Shown: in pieces, positions 24,530 to 33,745 of the stretch
Position numbering within the stretch: position 1 is the first letter of the stretch
Layout of the letters: each line of letters opens with the position of its first letter
Source of the DNA: an uncultured Muribaculaceae bacterium
GTDB taxonomy: Bacteria; Bacteroidota; Bacteroidia; Bacteroidales; Muribaculaceae
NCBI GenBank assembly: GCA_910578095.1
Contig: CAJTOZ010000001.1
Span: forward strand, 1 to 64,000
Reading direction: 5' to 3'
Length of the DNA: 64,000 bases
Program-made: the position numbers and the translations under genes
Notes under the pieces: model-generated
The model's input: only the letters and a program-made list of their open reading frames with translations
Told to the model about the DNA's origin: nothing
Databases searched by the model: none

Positions 24530-25546
24530 TTATTTCTTTGCTTTGAACCCACGGCCATAGAGCCAGTCGAACAATGTGGAGTAGGCGTTCTCCCGTGCGT
24601 CGTGGGCTGAGAGAAAGAGGTCGTGCATCCCTCCGGGAATGGTGTGCAGGTCAACGTCGTCGCCGAGCTTGGGTCCTTGTTTTTTCATGTCGTTCACGTT
24701 GAGCACGCCATCGGCATGCTGAAATTCGGGCGACCATTCATCGCCGTAAGCCGATTTGTCGGAGTGCATCAGCAGCACCGGAACGTTGATGCGGCCCTTG
24801 CGCACGTTTTTCTGGGCCCTGGTAATGGCTCCCACCCATGAAGCCTCCACTTTCCGCGGACGGATAGTTTTCCATTGGGTGTTGAAATCCCATTCGCCGT
24901 GGCGTCCCCGGAGCAGAGATTCGCCATATGGAGAATCTTTGCTTCCCTGGGATATTTTCATGTGTGGAAACAATTTGCCCAGCAATCCTACGGCCGGAGT
25001 GGCCACTTTTTGCATGAAAGCGTTCATGTTCCAGTCGAGAAACGGGCTGTTGAGCACAAGTGCCCGGAACATGGTGTCGGGCTGGTGGCTCATGTAGGAC
25101 GATGCCACAAGACCTCCCGTGGAGTGCCCCATCAGTATGGCACGCCGGATGCCATCGCCGCGCATCGCTGCAACGGCAGAGTCTATGTCGGCGTAATATT
25201 CGCTGATGTCCCTCAGTTCGTATGGCTCTTGCCCGTTGGTGAGCGAGCGTCCGTATTTCCGAAGGTCTACCGCGTAAAAATGATAACAAGAGTCGGCCAG
25301 GCGTTCGGCTTCCTCATCCTGAAAGAAGTAGTCGTTGTAGCCGTGGATATAAAGTATGGCGGTGCTGTCGCCGCAATCGGAGCGGTGGCGCACCACGGTA
25401 GAGCGTACCGGGCCTGAATAGTCAGTGCCTTGGTCCACGCTGTGTACTTCAAATCCGGCGCCCAGCACAGTGTCGGGCGTCCACACTACAGCCTCGGCTG
25501 AGATTGCACATGATAGGAGGAGAGCAAGGAGAGAGAATGTTTTCAT
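24530..25546 (-). CDS. Exported alpha/beta hydrolase, monoacylglycerol-lipase-like
   Basis: 338 residues from the ATG at 25546, with a signal peptide (MKTFSLLALLLSCAISAEA). Oxyanion region LYIHGYNDYFF, nucleophile elbow MGHSTGG, and catalytic His in IPGGMHDLF. The S33/monoacylglycerol-lipase type fits, acting on lipid esters or small acyl substrates in the periplasm. The ATG overlaps the end of the FAD oxidoreductase gene by four bases. Confidence 0.87.
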   Translation of the reverse strand: MKTFSLLALLLSCAISAEAVVWTPDTVLGAGFEVHSVDQGTDYSGPVRSTVVRHRSDCGDSTAILYIHGYNDYFFQDEEAERLADSCYHFYAVDLRKYGRSLTNGQEPYELRDISEYYADIDSAVAAMRGDGIRRAILMGHSTGGLVASSYMSHQPDTMFRALVLNSPFLDWNMNAFMQKVATPAVGLLGKLFPHMKISQGSKDSPYGESLLRGRHGEWDFNTQWKTIRPRKVEASWVGAITRAQKNVRKGRINVPVLLMHSDKSAYGDEWSPEFQHADGVLNVNDMKKQGPKLGDDVDLHTIPGGMHDLFLSAHDARENAYSTLFDWLYGRGFKAKK

Positions 25547-27135
25547 TGTGGCAAAACGTGTTTGTCTTGTGGGGAAATAGCTGTGGCCAAAGCCTCGGCG
25601 CACCGCATGCCGTCGATGGCTGCGCTGACAATACCTCCGGCATAGCCGGCACCCTCGCCGCACGGGTATAGGCCATCGTGAGTTTCGTGAACCAGGGTCT
25701 GCGTGTCGCGCGGGATTCTCACAGGAGCGCTTGTGCGTGTTTCGGCTCCTATAAGGGTGGCGTCGGGCGATAGAAATCCACGAGCTTTACGGCCGAAATC
25801 CTCGAAGCCTTTCCGGAGCCTTTCTGCAATAGGGGTAGGGAGCAGACGGTCGATGCGCGCACATACCAGCCCCGGCGCATAGCTGCTCGGAGGCAAGTCG
25901 CGCGACGGGCGCGAGGCAACAAAATCGGTCATACGCTGTGCCGGCGCGCGTTGGGTGTGCTCGGATGCCTCGAAAAAGCGGGCTTCTATATCGGCCTGGT
26001 AGTGCATCATTTTCAGAGGCCCAAACCCGTTGTAACTCTCGGGAAGATCCTCCGGCAGTATCTCCACCACCATGCCTGAGTTGGCCCAGCGGGTGCCTCG
26101 GTTGCTGGGCGACATTCCGTTCACTACCAGTTGGCCCGGTTCGCTGGCGGCCGGTATGATGAAACCGCCGGGACACATGCAGAACGAGTAGACGGCTCGC
26201 CCGTCCACGCGCGTAAGCATCGTGTATTCCGCCGCCGGAAGCCAGCGTCCGCGCCCTTCAGGGGAGTGGTACTGGATGCGGTCGATCAGTTTCTGCGGGT
26301 GCTCCAGTCGCACGCCTATGGCTATTCCTTTCGGCTGCAGTTCCACCTTGGCAGCGTGGAGCATGCGATAAACATCGCGGGCGGAGTGGCCGGTGGCGAG
26401 GATGACGGGGCCGAGCCATTCAGTGCCGGTGCTGTCGGCCACACCTGCTACACGAGTCCCTTCCATCAGCAGTTTCTCCACGCGTGTGCCGAAGTGAACC
26501 TCGCCGCCGCATTGCAGTATGGTGTGGCGGATGGCTTTGATCACTTCCGGAAGCTTATCGGTGCCTATGTGCGGATGCACATCTACAAGAATATCTTCCG
26601 ATGCGCCGTGCGTGCAGAACCATTGCAGCACGGTGTCGACAGATCCCCGCTTTTTGCTGCGCGTGTACAACTTGCCGTCTGAATAGGCGCCGGCTCCGCC
26701 TTCGCCGAAACAATAGTTGCTGTCGGGGTCGACGATGCCTTCACGGCTTATCCGTGCCATGTCGACACGTCTCGCGTCCACATCCTTGCCACGCTCAAGA
26801 ATCACTGGCCGCACGCCCAGCTGTATGAGCCTGAGTGCGGCAAACAATCCGGCCGGGCCGGCGCCTACGATTATAGCGCGGGGAGCGCTGTCGGCGAGGA
26901 GAGGGAAAACAGTGGGAGTGAACAGCGTGGCGGTGTGGTCCACTTCATCAACGTGCACGCGCAACGACAGATTGATACTTACTCGCCGGCCGCGTGCATC
27001 GATGCTGCGCCGCACCACATCCACGCGTTTCACGCGCTCCGGCGTTATGCCCATGTGGGTTGCAGCTGCCTTTGGCAGGCGCGCGGGGTTGTAGGCCACC
27101 TCGGGTGGCAGTTGAAGGGTTATGTCATGCAGCAT
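25543..27135 (-). CDS. FAD-dependent oxidoreductase of the YhiN/uncharacterised dehydrogenase type
   Basis: 530 residues from the ATG at 27135. An N-terminal domain of about 90 residues precedes the FAD-binding site IIVGAGPAGLFAALRL. Further motifs are GEGGAGAYSDGKLYTR, VILATGHSARDVYRML and the C-terminal DGLYPCGEGAGYAGGIVSAA, the pattern of the large uncharacterised FAD dehydrogenases conserved in Bacteroidetes. Cytoplasmic. The substrate is unknown. It overlaps the end of the MATE gene by 11 bases. Confidence 0.88.
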   Translation of the reverse strand: MLHDITLQLPPEVAYNPARLPKAAATHMGITPERVKRVDVVRRSIDARGRRVSINLSLRVHVDEVDHTATLFTPTVFPLLADSAPRAIIVGAGPAGLFAALRLIQLGVRPVILERGKDVDARRVDMARISREGIVDPDSNYCFGEGGAGAYSDGKLYTRSKKRGSVDTVLQWFCTHGASEDILVDVHPHIGTDKLPEVIKAIRHTILQCGGEVHFGTRVEKLLMEGTRVAGVADSTGTEWLGPVILATGHSARDVYRMLHAAKVELQPKGIAIGVRLEHPQKLIDRIQYHSPEGRGRWLPAAEYTMLTRVDGRAVYSFCMCPGGFIIPAASEPGQLVVNGMSPSNRGTRWANSGMVVEILPEDLPESYNGFGPLKMMHYQADIEARFFEASEHTQRAPAQRMTDFVASRPSRDLPPSSYAPGLVCARIDRLLPTPIAERLRKGFEDFGRKARGFLSPDATLIGAETRTSAPVRIPRDTQTLVHETHDGLYPCGEGAGYAGGIVSAAIDGMRCAEALATAISPQDKHVLPQ

Positions 27136-28513
27136 CGGTATGTATTTGGGAGTGTTTGAAACGACGGTAGGATATGTACAATGTGACCACCGCGGTGATG
27201 AAGGCAAGCACGTCGCTGCCGGCCATGGAAGCCCACACGCCGTTGATGCCCCAATAATGCGGCAGAATCCACAACAGCGGCAACAGGTATATGAGCTGGC
27301 GGGTGAGCGACAGGAAAATAGATACCTTCGGCTTGCCTATGCTCTGGAAATAGTTCTGTATCACTATCTGGATGCCCACCACGGGATAACATATGAAGTA
27401 GACGCGGAAGCCGTTGCGGGCGATGTCTATCATTGCGGTGTCGGTGGTGAACAGGGCGCTGATGGTGTCGGGGAAACATTCAGTCACCATCCAGCCGACG
27501 GCCGAGATGACAAATCCGCACAGCATGCCGCGCTTGAGAGTGCTCATCACTCTGGAGTGCTGCCCGGCACCGAAATTGTAGCCAAGTATAGGCTGCATGC
27601 CTTGAGTGACGCCGAACACTATCATGACGAAAAACATTGTGGTGCGGTTGATTATACCGTAGGCGCCCACAGCGGTGTTGCCCATGTCGCCGGAGCAGTC
27701 GAGCAGAGACTTGTTGAGGAACACCACCACCAGGCATGCCGTGCAGTTCATCAGGAACGGCGACAGCCCGATGCCATAGATGCGTTTTACGAGCGTGGGC
27801 ACGAAAAAGCGGTCGTGCCAGTTGATGTGTACGAAACTCTTCTTTGACAGGAAGTGGGCCATGACCCATATCAACGCGCAAGCCTGCCCCAGAATTGTGG
27901 CTCCGGCGGCTCCGGCAATTCCCCATTTGAGTTTGAATATGAATATGGGGGCGGCTATCACATTGACGGCCACCGACAGCAGAGCTGATATCATTGCTTT
28001 GCGCGGATATCCGGTGGCGCGCATTATGTTGTTGAGCCCGATGAATAGATAGCTGATCGGCGTGCCGTACAGTATTATCCGCATGAACTCGCGGGCATAG
28101 GGCAATGTCTCTTCCGTGGCGCCGAACAAATAAAGAATAGGGTCAAGAAACAGAAGCGTGAGACCGCCGAACACTACGGAGTGGATGATGCAGAGGAGCA
28201 TGACGTTGTTGACCGTATCGGTGGCCCTTGTCATGTTTTTCTGCCCGAGGAATATCGAACTGATGGTGGCGCCGCCCACTGCGACAAGCGTGCAGAAGCC
28301 TATCACCAGATTCATCAGGGGAAAGGTGATGGCAAGTCCGGAAATAGCCATCGGGCCCACGCCGCGTCCGATGAAGATGCTGTCTATGATATTGTACAGC
28401 GATGTGACGACGCTTGCGATAATCGCCGGAAGCGAATATTGCAGCAACAATGCGCCTATGGGTTTTGTACCTAATGTGGCCGGTGATGAATTTGATTGTC
28501 GGTCGTCGCTCAT
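27125..28513 (-). CDS. MATE-family efflux transporter
   Basis: 462 residues from the ATG at 28513. Twelve membrane segments in two halves, with the MATE-type openings LLLQYSLPAIIASVVTSLYN and the internal repeat YGIGLSPFLMNCTACLVVVF. Cation-coupled export of drugs or metabolites; specificity is not predictable. Start chosen because the longer frame reaches into the intergenic region without family similarity. First of a three-gene unit with the FAD oxidoreductase and the hydrolase. Confidence 0.92.
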   Translation of the reverse strand: MSDDRQSNSSPATLGTKPIGALLLQYSLPAIIASVVTSLYNIIDSIFIGRGVGPMAISGLAITFPLMNLVIGFCTLVAVGGATISSIFLGQKNMTRATDTVNNVMLLCIIHSVVFGGLTLLFLDPILYLFGATEETLPYAREFMRIILYGTPISYLFIGLNNIMRATGYPRKAMISALLSVAVNVIAAPIFIFKLKWGIAGAAGATILGQACALIWVMAHFLSKKSFVHINWHDRFFVPTLVKRIYGIGLSPFLMNCTACLVVVFLNKSLLDCSGDMGNTAVGAYGIINRTTMFFVMIVFGVTQGMQPILGYNFGAGQHSRVMSTLKRGMLCGFVISAVGWMVTECFPDTISALFTTDTAMIDIARNGFRVYFICYPVVGIQIVIQNYFQSIGKPKVSIFLSLTRQLIYLLPLLWILPHYWGINGVWASMAGSDVLAFITAVVTLYISYRRFKHSQIHTDAA

Positions 28514-28543
28514 ATTATAATATACAACAAGTGGTACATGAAT

Positions 28544-28575
28544 GTTCGCGGATTGCTGCACGGCAACCCGCGAAC
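28544..28575 (-). terminator. Hairpin downstream of nadC
   Basis: GTTCGCGG (28544-28551) pairs with CCGCGAAC (28568-28575), with further inner pairing (TTGC/GGCAA). It follows the nadC stop on the minus strand but lacks a strong T tract, so it may be a weak terminator. Confidence 0.45.
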
Positions 28576-28592
28576 ACTATGGCGCGGCCGTG

Positions 28593-29447
28593 TCAGACCG
28601 CCTTGAAACTCATGTCGAGGCCTTTGACGCTGTGTGTCAGAGCTCCGACGCTTATGAAGTCCACACCGGCTTCGCCGTATGCGCGCAGGGTATCGATGGT
28701 GATGCCGCCGCTGGATTCAATCTCGATAGCGGGGGCTTTCTCACGGATGAGCCGCACGGCTTCGACGGTCTGCTCGGGAGTGTAGTTGTCGAGCATTATG
28801 CGGTCCACGCCGGCTTCGATAGCCTGAAGTATCTCCTCGGTGTTGCGTACTTCCTGCTCGATTTTCAGGTCCTTGCCGTTGGCCTTGCAATAGGCTTTGG
28901 CCGAAGCTACAGCCTTGGGGATGCCGCCGGCAAAGTCGGCATGGTTGTCTTTTATAAGAATCATGTCGAAAAGACCGATGCGATGGTTCATTCCACCACC
29001 GATCTTAACAGCCATTTTTTCGAGCATGCGCATGCCGGGAGTGGTCTTGCGGGTGTCAAGCACTTTTGTGGGAAGTCCTTCCAGCAGCTTCTGATAGCGC
29101 GCGGTAGTTGTGGCGATGCCGCTCATGCGCTGCATGATGTTGAGCATCACACGCTCTGTCTGGAGCAGCGAGCGCACCGGGCCCTCCACTTCAAAGGCGA
29201 TGTCGCCGGGACGCACATGCGCGCCGTCGTTGATATATACTGTCATTTTGAGCGACGGGTCGAATTTCTCAAACACGCGTCGTGCCACTTCCACTCCCGC
29301 AAGGATGCCTTCTTCCTTGATTATAAGGCGCTGGCGCCCCATGGCGTCGGCGGGGATGGTGCTGAGTGTGGTATGGTCGCCATCGCCCACGTCCTCGGCA
29401 AAAGCCAGTGTGAGCAGGTCGTCGATCAATTCGTCGATACTTTTCAT
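28593..29447 (-). CDS. nadC: Nicotinate-nucleotide pyrophosphorylase (quinolinate phosphoribosyltransferase)
   Basis: 284 residues, full length. Diagnostic stretches are EDVGDGDHTTLST, NIMQRMSGIATTTARYQKLL, DTRKTTPGMRMLEKMAVKIG, GGMNHRIGLFDMILIKDNH and IESSGGITIDTLRAY. It converts quinolinate and PRPP to nicotinate mononucleotide in de novo NAD synthesis. It is divergent from rlmH; the two -7 boxes overlap back to back. Confidence 0.97.
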   Translation of the reverse strand: MKSIDELIDDLLTLAFAEDVGDGDHTTLSTIPADAMGRQRLIIKEEGILAGVEVARRVFEKFDPSLKMTVYINDGAHVRPGDIAFEVEGPVRSLLQTERVMLNIMQRMSGIATTTARYQKLLEGLPTKVLDTRKTTPGMRMLEKMAVKIGGGMNHRIGLFDMILIKDNHADFAGGIPKAVASAKAYCKANGKDLKIEQEVRNTEEILQAIEAGVDRIMLDNYTPEQTVEAVRLIREKAPAIEIESSGGITIDTLRAYGEAGVDFISVGALTHSVKGLDMSFKAV

Positions 29448-29469
29448 GCTGTTTAAAATAAATTATTGT

Positions 29470-29487
29470 TACTTTTGCGCAAAATTA
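29470..29487. promoter_or_regulatory. Overlapping divergent -7 boxes of rlmH and nadC
   Basis: TACTTTTG on the plus strand (29470-29477) serves rlmH and TAATTTTG on the minus strand (29487-29480) serves nadC. Together they form the perfect palindrome TTTTGCGCAAAA (29473-29484). Neither has an obvious -33 element at the consensus distance. Confidence 0.55.
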
Positions 29488-29509
29488 CAAAATATTTCGC
29501 AATCACCGA

Positions 29510-29983
29510 ATGAAAATCCAACTGATGGTGACGGGGCGTACCCGCGATGAAGCGCTGCGCTCCCTCACAGACAAATATACCGCGCGCGTACAACGCTATG
29601 TGCCTTTTGAAATAATCGAGCTGCCCGACGTGCGCACTACCAGAGCCACCACCGAAGCTTCGCAGAAACTCTCGGAGGGCATACAGATGCTTAAGCAGAT
29701 ACATCCATCCGATTTTGTGATGCTGCTTGACGAGAGAGGGAAACAGATGACCTCCCGCGAATTTTCCACTTTCATTGACCGAAAAATGTCGACACTGCCA
29801 CGCAACCTGATTTTTGTGGTAGGCGGTCCATACGGATTTTCAGAGGAAGTGCGGCAGCGGGCTGACGCGCTGCTGGGATTGTCGGCCATGACGTTCAGTC
29901 ATGAGATGGTGCGTCCTTTTTTTGTGGAGCAGATCTACCGGGCCATGACTATCCTGCGGGGTGAGCCGTATCATCATGATTAG
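29510..29983 (+). CDS. rlmH: 23S rRNA pseudouridine-1915 N3-methyltransferase
   Basis: 157 residues, full length for the SPOUT enzyme RlmH. The AdoMet-binding knot is IFVVGGPYGFSEEV, preceded by FVMLLDERGKQMTSREFS and followed by LSAMTFSHEMVRPFFVEQIY. It methylates the pseudouridine in helix 69 of 23S rRNA. Monocistronic. Confidence 0.96.
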   Translation: MKIQLMVTGRTRDEALRSLTDKYTARVQRYVPFEIIELPDVRTTRATTEASQKLSEGIQMLKQIHPSDFVMLLDERGKQMTSREFSTFIDRKMSTLPRNLIFVVGGPYGFSEEVRQRADALLGLSAMTFSHEMVRPFFVEQIYRAMTILRGEPYHHD

Positions 29984-30061
29984 TATGCTTGCGGTAACGC
30001 GCTGATATATGGATAGAAAGAAAATATTAACAAATTTTCACTATAAAATATCGTTGAAAAA

Positions 30062-30093
30062 TTTGCACAGTCCGAAAAACGTGCTTAACTTTG
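30062..30093 (+). promoter_or_regulatory. Promoter of tRNA-Glu
   Basis: TTTG (30062-30065), 20-base spacer, TAACTTTG (30086-30093). The tRNA begins 13 bases after the -7 box. Confidence 0.8.
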
Positions 30094-30105
30094 CAGTGCA
30101 AATGA

Positions 30106-30178
30106 GGCGATTTAGTGTAGTGGCCTAGCACGCCACCCTCTCACGGTGGAGACCAGGGTTCGATTCCCTGATTCGCTA
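30106..30178 (+). tRNA. tRNA-Glu (anticodon CTC)
   Basis: A 73-base cloverleaf: anticodon stem CCACC/GGTGG with loop CTCTCAC (anticodon CTC at 30140-30142), and T arm CAGGG-TTCGATT-CCCTG. The D arm (GTG/CAC) is of the short tRNA-Glu type. The acceptor GGCGATT/ATTCGCT contains one G-U (1-72) and one T-T mismatch (6-67). No CCA is encoded. It is flanked by a strong promoter and a terminator. Confidence 0.88.
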
Positions 30179-30189
30179 CTCGCCAAAAA

Positions 30190-30221
30190 ACTCCTGAGCC
30201 CCACGCTCGGGAGTTTTTTTG
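30190..30221 (+). terminator. Terminator of tRNA-Glu
   Basis: ACTCCTGAGC (30190-30199) pairs with GCTCGGGAGT (30205-30214), followed by a T run to 30220. Confidence 0.85.
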
Positions 30222-30394
30222 TTTTATGCGTTATAAGTAAGAGATAGTCTAAAATATTAATTGTAGGGTTTGAGTGAAAGAATTTCAATAGCATCATCCG
30301 TATGGCACACTGCGCTGCTGTGGGCAGGGGCCGGATGTGGAGGATCTCGACCGGCAATAGTTTCAGGGCTATTTCCAGATAAACGTTCAAGCTT

Positions 30395-30997
30395 ATGATA
30401 ATCAATACCGCCCGTTTCCTTATCAGCGCCCCCACCGAGGCCAAGTGTCCGACGGATAAACGCCATGAATATGCTTTTATCGGCCGTTCGAATGTAGGGA
30501 AATCCTCTCTTATAAATATGCTCCTTGGTCGCAAGGATCTCGCCAAGACTTCATCCACACCCGGCAAGACCATGCTGATAAATCATTTTCTCGTGAATGA
30601 AGATTGGGCTATCGTCGATCTTCCCGGTTATGGATATGCTGCGCGCAGCAAGGCCGATCGGGCCAAGCTTGAGGTCATGATCAAGGACTATATACTCCAC
30701 CGGAGCCAGATGACCAACCTTTTTGTGCTGGTGGATTCAAGGCATGCTCCGCAGCGCATCGATCTGGAATTCATGGAATGGCTCGGGGAAAACGGGGTGC
30801 CGTTCAGCATCGTGTTCACCAAGCTCGACAAACTTTCGTCTGCCGCAGCAAAAAAAGCTACGGAAGTATACCTCTCCACGCTTCTTGAGCGGTGGGAGGA
30901 GTTGCCCCCGGTGTTCAAGACGTCCAGCACCGACAAGCGTGGACGGGATGCCGTGTTGGACTACATTGAAGAAATGAACAAATTGCCTCTGGAATAA
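30395..30997 (+). CDS. engB: Ribosome biogenesis GTPase EngB (YihA/YsxC)
   Basis: 200 residues. G1 is GRSNVGKSSL, G2 is in STPGKT, G3 is DLPGYG and G4 is FTKLDK. Full length for the TrmE-Era-EngA-YihA GTPase class. It is needed for 50S subunit maturation. The 170 bases upstream hold no convincing gene. ilvA starts 27 bases after its stop. Confidence 0.95.
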   Translation: MIINTARFLISAPTEAKCPTDKRHEYAFIGRSNVGKSSLINMLLGRKDLAKTSSTPGKTMLINHFLVNEDWAIVDLPGYGYAARSKADRAKLEVMIKDYILHRSQMTNLFVLVDSRHAPQRIDLEFMEWLGENGVPFSIVFTKLDKLSSAAAKKATEVYLSTLLERWEELPPVFKTSSTDKRGRDAVLDYIEEMNKLPLE

Positions 30998-31024
30998 TAA
31001 ACAGCTATATCAATCACCTGCATT

Positions 31025-32221
31025 ATGCTTGAAATTAGCGAAATTTTCAATGCTGCCGCCGTGCTGAAGGGCGTGGCCCGCAAAACCTCTCTCATTCCCG
31101 CGCCCAAGATCAACCCCGAGGCCGATGTGTATCTGAAGACTGAGAATCTTCAGCTCACGGGCTCCTTCAAACTGCGTGGCGCCTATTACAAGATATCACA
31201 ACTCAGCGACGAGGAAAAGAAAAAGGGCGTGATCGCTTGCTCGGCCGGCAATCATGCTCAGGGTGTGGCTCTGGGAGCGCAGCGAAACGGCATACAAGCC
31301 GTGATATGCCTGCCTGCCGGCGCGCCTATCTCCAAAGTGGAGGCTACGCGTAGCTATGGCGCGGAGGTGTGTCTCGTGCCCGGAGTGTACGATGATGCGT
31401 ATGCACGCGCCATTGAGTTGCAGAAAGAGCACGGATACACGTTCGTGCATCCCTTCGACGATCCCAAGGTGATAGCAGGTCAAGGCACTATCGGACTTGA
31501 GATATTGGAGCAGATGCCCGATGTGGAAGCCGTGGTGGTGCCCATCGGTGGCGGCGGTCTTATCAGCGGTGTGGCTTTTGCCATCAAGACATTGCGCCCG
31601 GAGATAAAGGTGTACGGCGTGCAGTCGTCCGGGGCTCCCTCTATGGCTGCATCGCTTCAGGAAGGGCATATAGCACGTCTGGGCGAAGTCAGCACGATAG
31701 CCGACGGCATAGCTGTGAAAGAACCCGGAGTGAACACCTTCGAGATGTGCAACCGCTATGTGGATGAGGTGGTCACCGTCAGCGACGATGAAATAGCAGC
31801 CGCCATTCTTGCTCTTATAGAGCAGCAGAAAATTGTGGCCGAGGGTGCAGGTGCTGTATCGGTGGCTGCGGTGATGTACAACAAGGTGCCCGTAACAGGC
31901 AAGAAGGTGGTGTGCCTCGTGAGCGGCGGCAATATAGATGTCAGCACGCTCAGCCGCGTAATCACCCGCGGTCTGTCGAAAAGCGGCCGTAACTATACGT
32001 TCTCTATTGATCTCGCCGACAAGCCCGGTCAGCTTTCGGGTGTGTGCAATGTCATTGCCGATGCCGGTGGCAATATAATCTCGGTGAGCCATGAGCGCAT
32101 CAACACGAGCGCCGAGATCAATGGGTGTACGATACGTATCGAGCTTGAAACACGCGACAATGCCCACATAGCCTCCATCCGGGAGGCCCTTGCGGACAAA
32201 GGCTACAAAGTGTTGAACTGA
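31025..32221 (+). CDS. ilvA: Threonine ammonia-lyase with ACT domain
   Basis: 398 residues. The PLP lysine is K49 in LTGSFKLRGAYYK, the phosphate-binding loop is VPIGGGGLISG, and SAGNHAQGVALGAQ is present. A C-terminal ACT domain spans residues 325-398 (YTFSIDLADKPGQLSGVCNV). The single ACT and length match the TdcB/short IlvA class. It deaminates threonine to 2-oxobutanoate for isoleucine synthesis or catabolism, releasing the imine that RidA removes. Confidence 0.93.
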   Translation: MLEISEIFNAAAVLKGVARKTSLIPAPKINPEADVYLKTENLQLTGSFKLRGAYYKISQLSDEEKKKGVIACSAGNHAQGVALGAQRNGIQAVICLPAGAPISKVEATRSYGAEVCLVPGVYDDAYARAIELQKEHGYTFVHPFDDPKVIAGQGTIGLEILEQMPDVEAVVVPIGGGGLISGVAFAIKTLRPEIKVYGVQSSGAPSMAASLQEGHIARLGEVSTIADGIAVKEPGVNTFEMCNRYVDEVVTVSDDEIAAAILALIEQQKIVAEGAGAVSVAAVMYNKVPVTGKKVVCLVSGGNIDVSTLSRVITRGLSKSGRNYTFSIDLADKPGQLSGVCNVIADAGGNIISVSHERINTSAEINGCTIRIELETRDNAHIASIREALADKGYKVLN

Positions 32222-32267
32222 TTATTGCACCTCTCCCGCTGCAATCCGTTGTGGCGGGAGAGCGTGG

Positions 32268-33269
32268 TCAAACGCGCGACAAACGCGATGCGAGAAGCGC
32301 GTCGGCGATAACAAGGGCGGCCATTGCCTCCACTACAGGCACGGCACGGGGCACGGCGCATACGTCGTGCCTTCCTTTTGGTTGTATTGTGCAGGGATGT
32401 CCGTCGGTGTCGATGGTCTCGATAGGACGCATCATTGTGGCTATGGGCTTGAACGCCACCCGCATGACGATGTCTTCGCCGGTGCTTACGCCTCCGAGGA
32501 TTCCTCCGCAGATATTGCGCTCGGTGTGGAGTGCTGTGTCGAATGCGGTGGGGTGGTCAAGCGCATCGGAGCCACTCATCCCGGCAGAGGCGAAGCCTGT
32601 GCCGTACTCAAAACCTTTGGCGGCGTTGATGCTCATCATAGCCATGGCCAGACGCGCCTGAAGCTTTCCGAACACCGGCTCGCCAAGGCCGGCGGGACAT
32701 CCGTGCACAGTGCAACCCACGATGCCTCCTACGGTATCGCCGCATGCGCGTGCCTTTTCGATTTCCGCCTCCATCTCCTGCGGGTGGGTGGCGCTCCCTA
32801 TCCGGCAAATCTCAGCCTTTATAGTGATGCCATAATGTTCAAGAAGCGTAGCGGCTAATGCTCCGGCGGCCACAATGGCCGCAGTTGTGCGCGCGCTGGC
32901 CCGGCCACCGCCACGATGGTCGCGCATGCCATATTTAAGAAGGTATGTGGCATCGGCGTGGCCGGGACGAAGCTGGTCGCGCATGGCGTCGTAGTCGCTG
33001 CTGCGGGCATCGGTATTGTCGATTATGAATGCCAGAGGAGTTCCTGTGGTGCGTCCTTCAAAAACCCCCGAAAGAATCCGCATGCGGTCGGGCTCGCGAC
33101 GGGAGGTGCTGCCGGGCGTGCTGCCGGGTTTGCGGCGATCGAGCGCAGCCTGTATCGCGCTGATGTTGACATTCAGCCCTGCCGGCATACCGTCAATCAC
33201 GCCCCCGACTGCCGGGCCGTGGCTTTCGCCAAAGGACGTGAAGCGGAAAAAGTGTCCGATAGTGTTCAT
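32268..33269 (-). CDS. aroC: Chorismate synthase
   Basis: 333 residues beginning MNTIGHFFRFTSFGESHGPA. Signatures include GRASARTTAAIVAAGALA and CGGILGGVSTGEDIVMRVAF. It makes chorismate from EPSP using reduced FMN, the last common step for aromatic amino acids. It is a little shorter at the C-terminus than many AroC proteins but has all the core motifs. The start overlaps the YbaK gene's stop by four bases. A GC hairpin (32232-32262) lies between it and ilvA. Confidence 0.95.
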   Translation of the reverse strand: MNTIGHFFRFTSFGESHGPAVGGVIDGMPAGLNVNISAIQAALDRRKPGSTPGSTSRREPDRMRILSGVFEGRTTGTPLAFIIDNTDARSSDYDAMRDQLRPGHADATYLLKYGMRDHRGGGRASARTTAAIVAAGALAATLLEHYGITIKAEICRIGSATHPQEMEAEIEKARACGDTVGGIVGCTVHGCPAGLGEPVFGKLQARLAMAMMSINAAKGFEYGTGFASAGMSGSDALDHPTAFDTALHTERNICGGILGGVSTGEDIVMRVAFKPIATMMRPIETIDTDGHPCTIQPKGRHDVCAVPRAVPVVEAMAALVIADALLASRLSRV

Positions 33270-33745
33270 TTTATAAGGTCGGTGACGGTTGCGCCTACGT
33301 AGTTTATCAAGGCGGAGGGAGAAATTTCCAGTTGCAGCCCGCGCACTCCGGCGCTCACGTATATTGATTCGAAATCAAGTGCGGTAGTGTGGAAAAACGT
33401 CGGGAAAGGCTTTTTCATGCCAACAGGAGAGCACCCGCCGCGGATATATCCGGTGACAGCCAGCAGATCTTTCATGTGTATGAGGTCGGCCTTCTTGTCG
33501 CCGGCGGCTTTTGCGGCCTTTTTCAGGTCGACCTCGCTGTCGCCGGGCACCACGCATACAAAGTGGCCAGAGCGTTCGCCTTTGAGCACAAGCGTCTTGA
33601 ATACGCGTCTGATATCCTCGCCGAGTTCAGCCGCTACATGGTCGGCCGCAAGATTGTCGGGATCGACAGTGTAGGGGACAAGTTTGAAATCTATGCCCGC
33701 GGCAGATAGCAGCCGGGCTGCATTGGTTTTCGGCGTGTTTGCCAT
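33266..33745 (-). CDS. ybaK: YbaK-type aminoacyl-tRNA deacylase
   Basis: 159 residues from the ATG at 33745; an upstream in-frame ATG gives an extra 11 residues without family similarity. The editing domain shows FKTLVLKGERSGHFVCVVPG, the catalytic-type Lys, and GYIRGGCSPVGMKKPFPTFF. It hydrolyses misacylated Cys-tRNA(Pro). It overlaps aroC by four bases and is transcribed divergently from the TetR gene. Confidence 0.92.
   Translation of the reverse strand: MANTPKTNAARLLSAAGIDFKLVPYTVDPDNLAADHVAAELGEDIRRVFKTLVLKGERSGHFVCVVPGDSEVDLKKAAKAAGDKKADLIHMKDLLAVTGYIRGGCSPVGMKKPFPTFFHTTALDFESIYVSAGVRGLQLEISPSALINYVGATVTDLIK

Noticed and set aside
30332..30412. 26-codon plus-strand frame in the leader of engB
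   Set aside because: Arginine-rich, no start signals or conservation clue. It is more likely leader sequence.
32228..32262. Terminator between ilvA and aroC
   Set aside because: CTCTCCCGC/GCGGGAGAG forms a good stem but no T tract follows on either strand, so it is mentioned only with aroC and not listed as a terminator.
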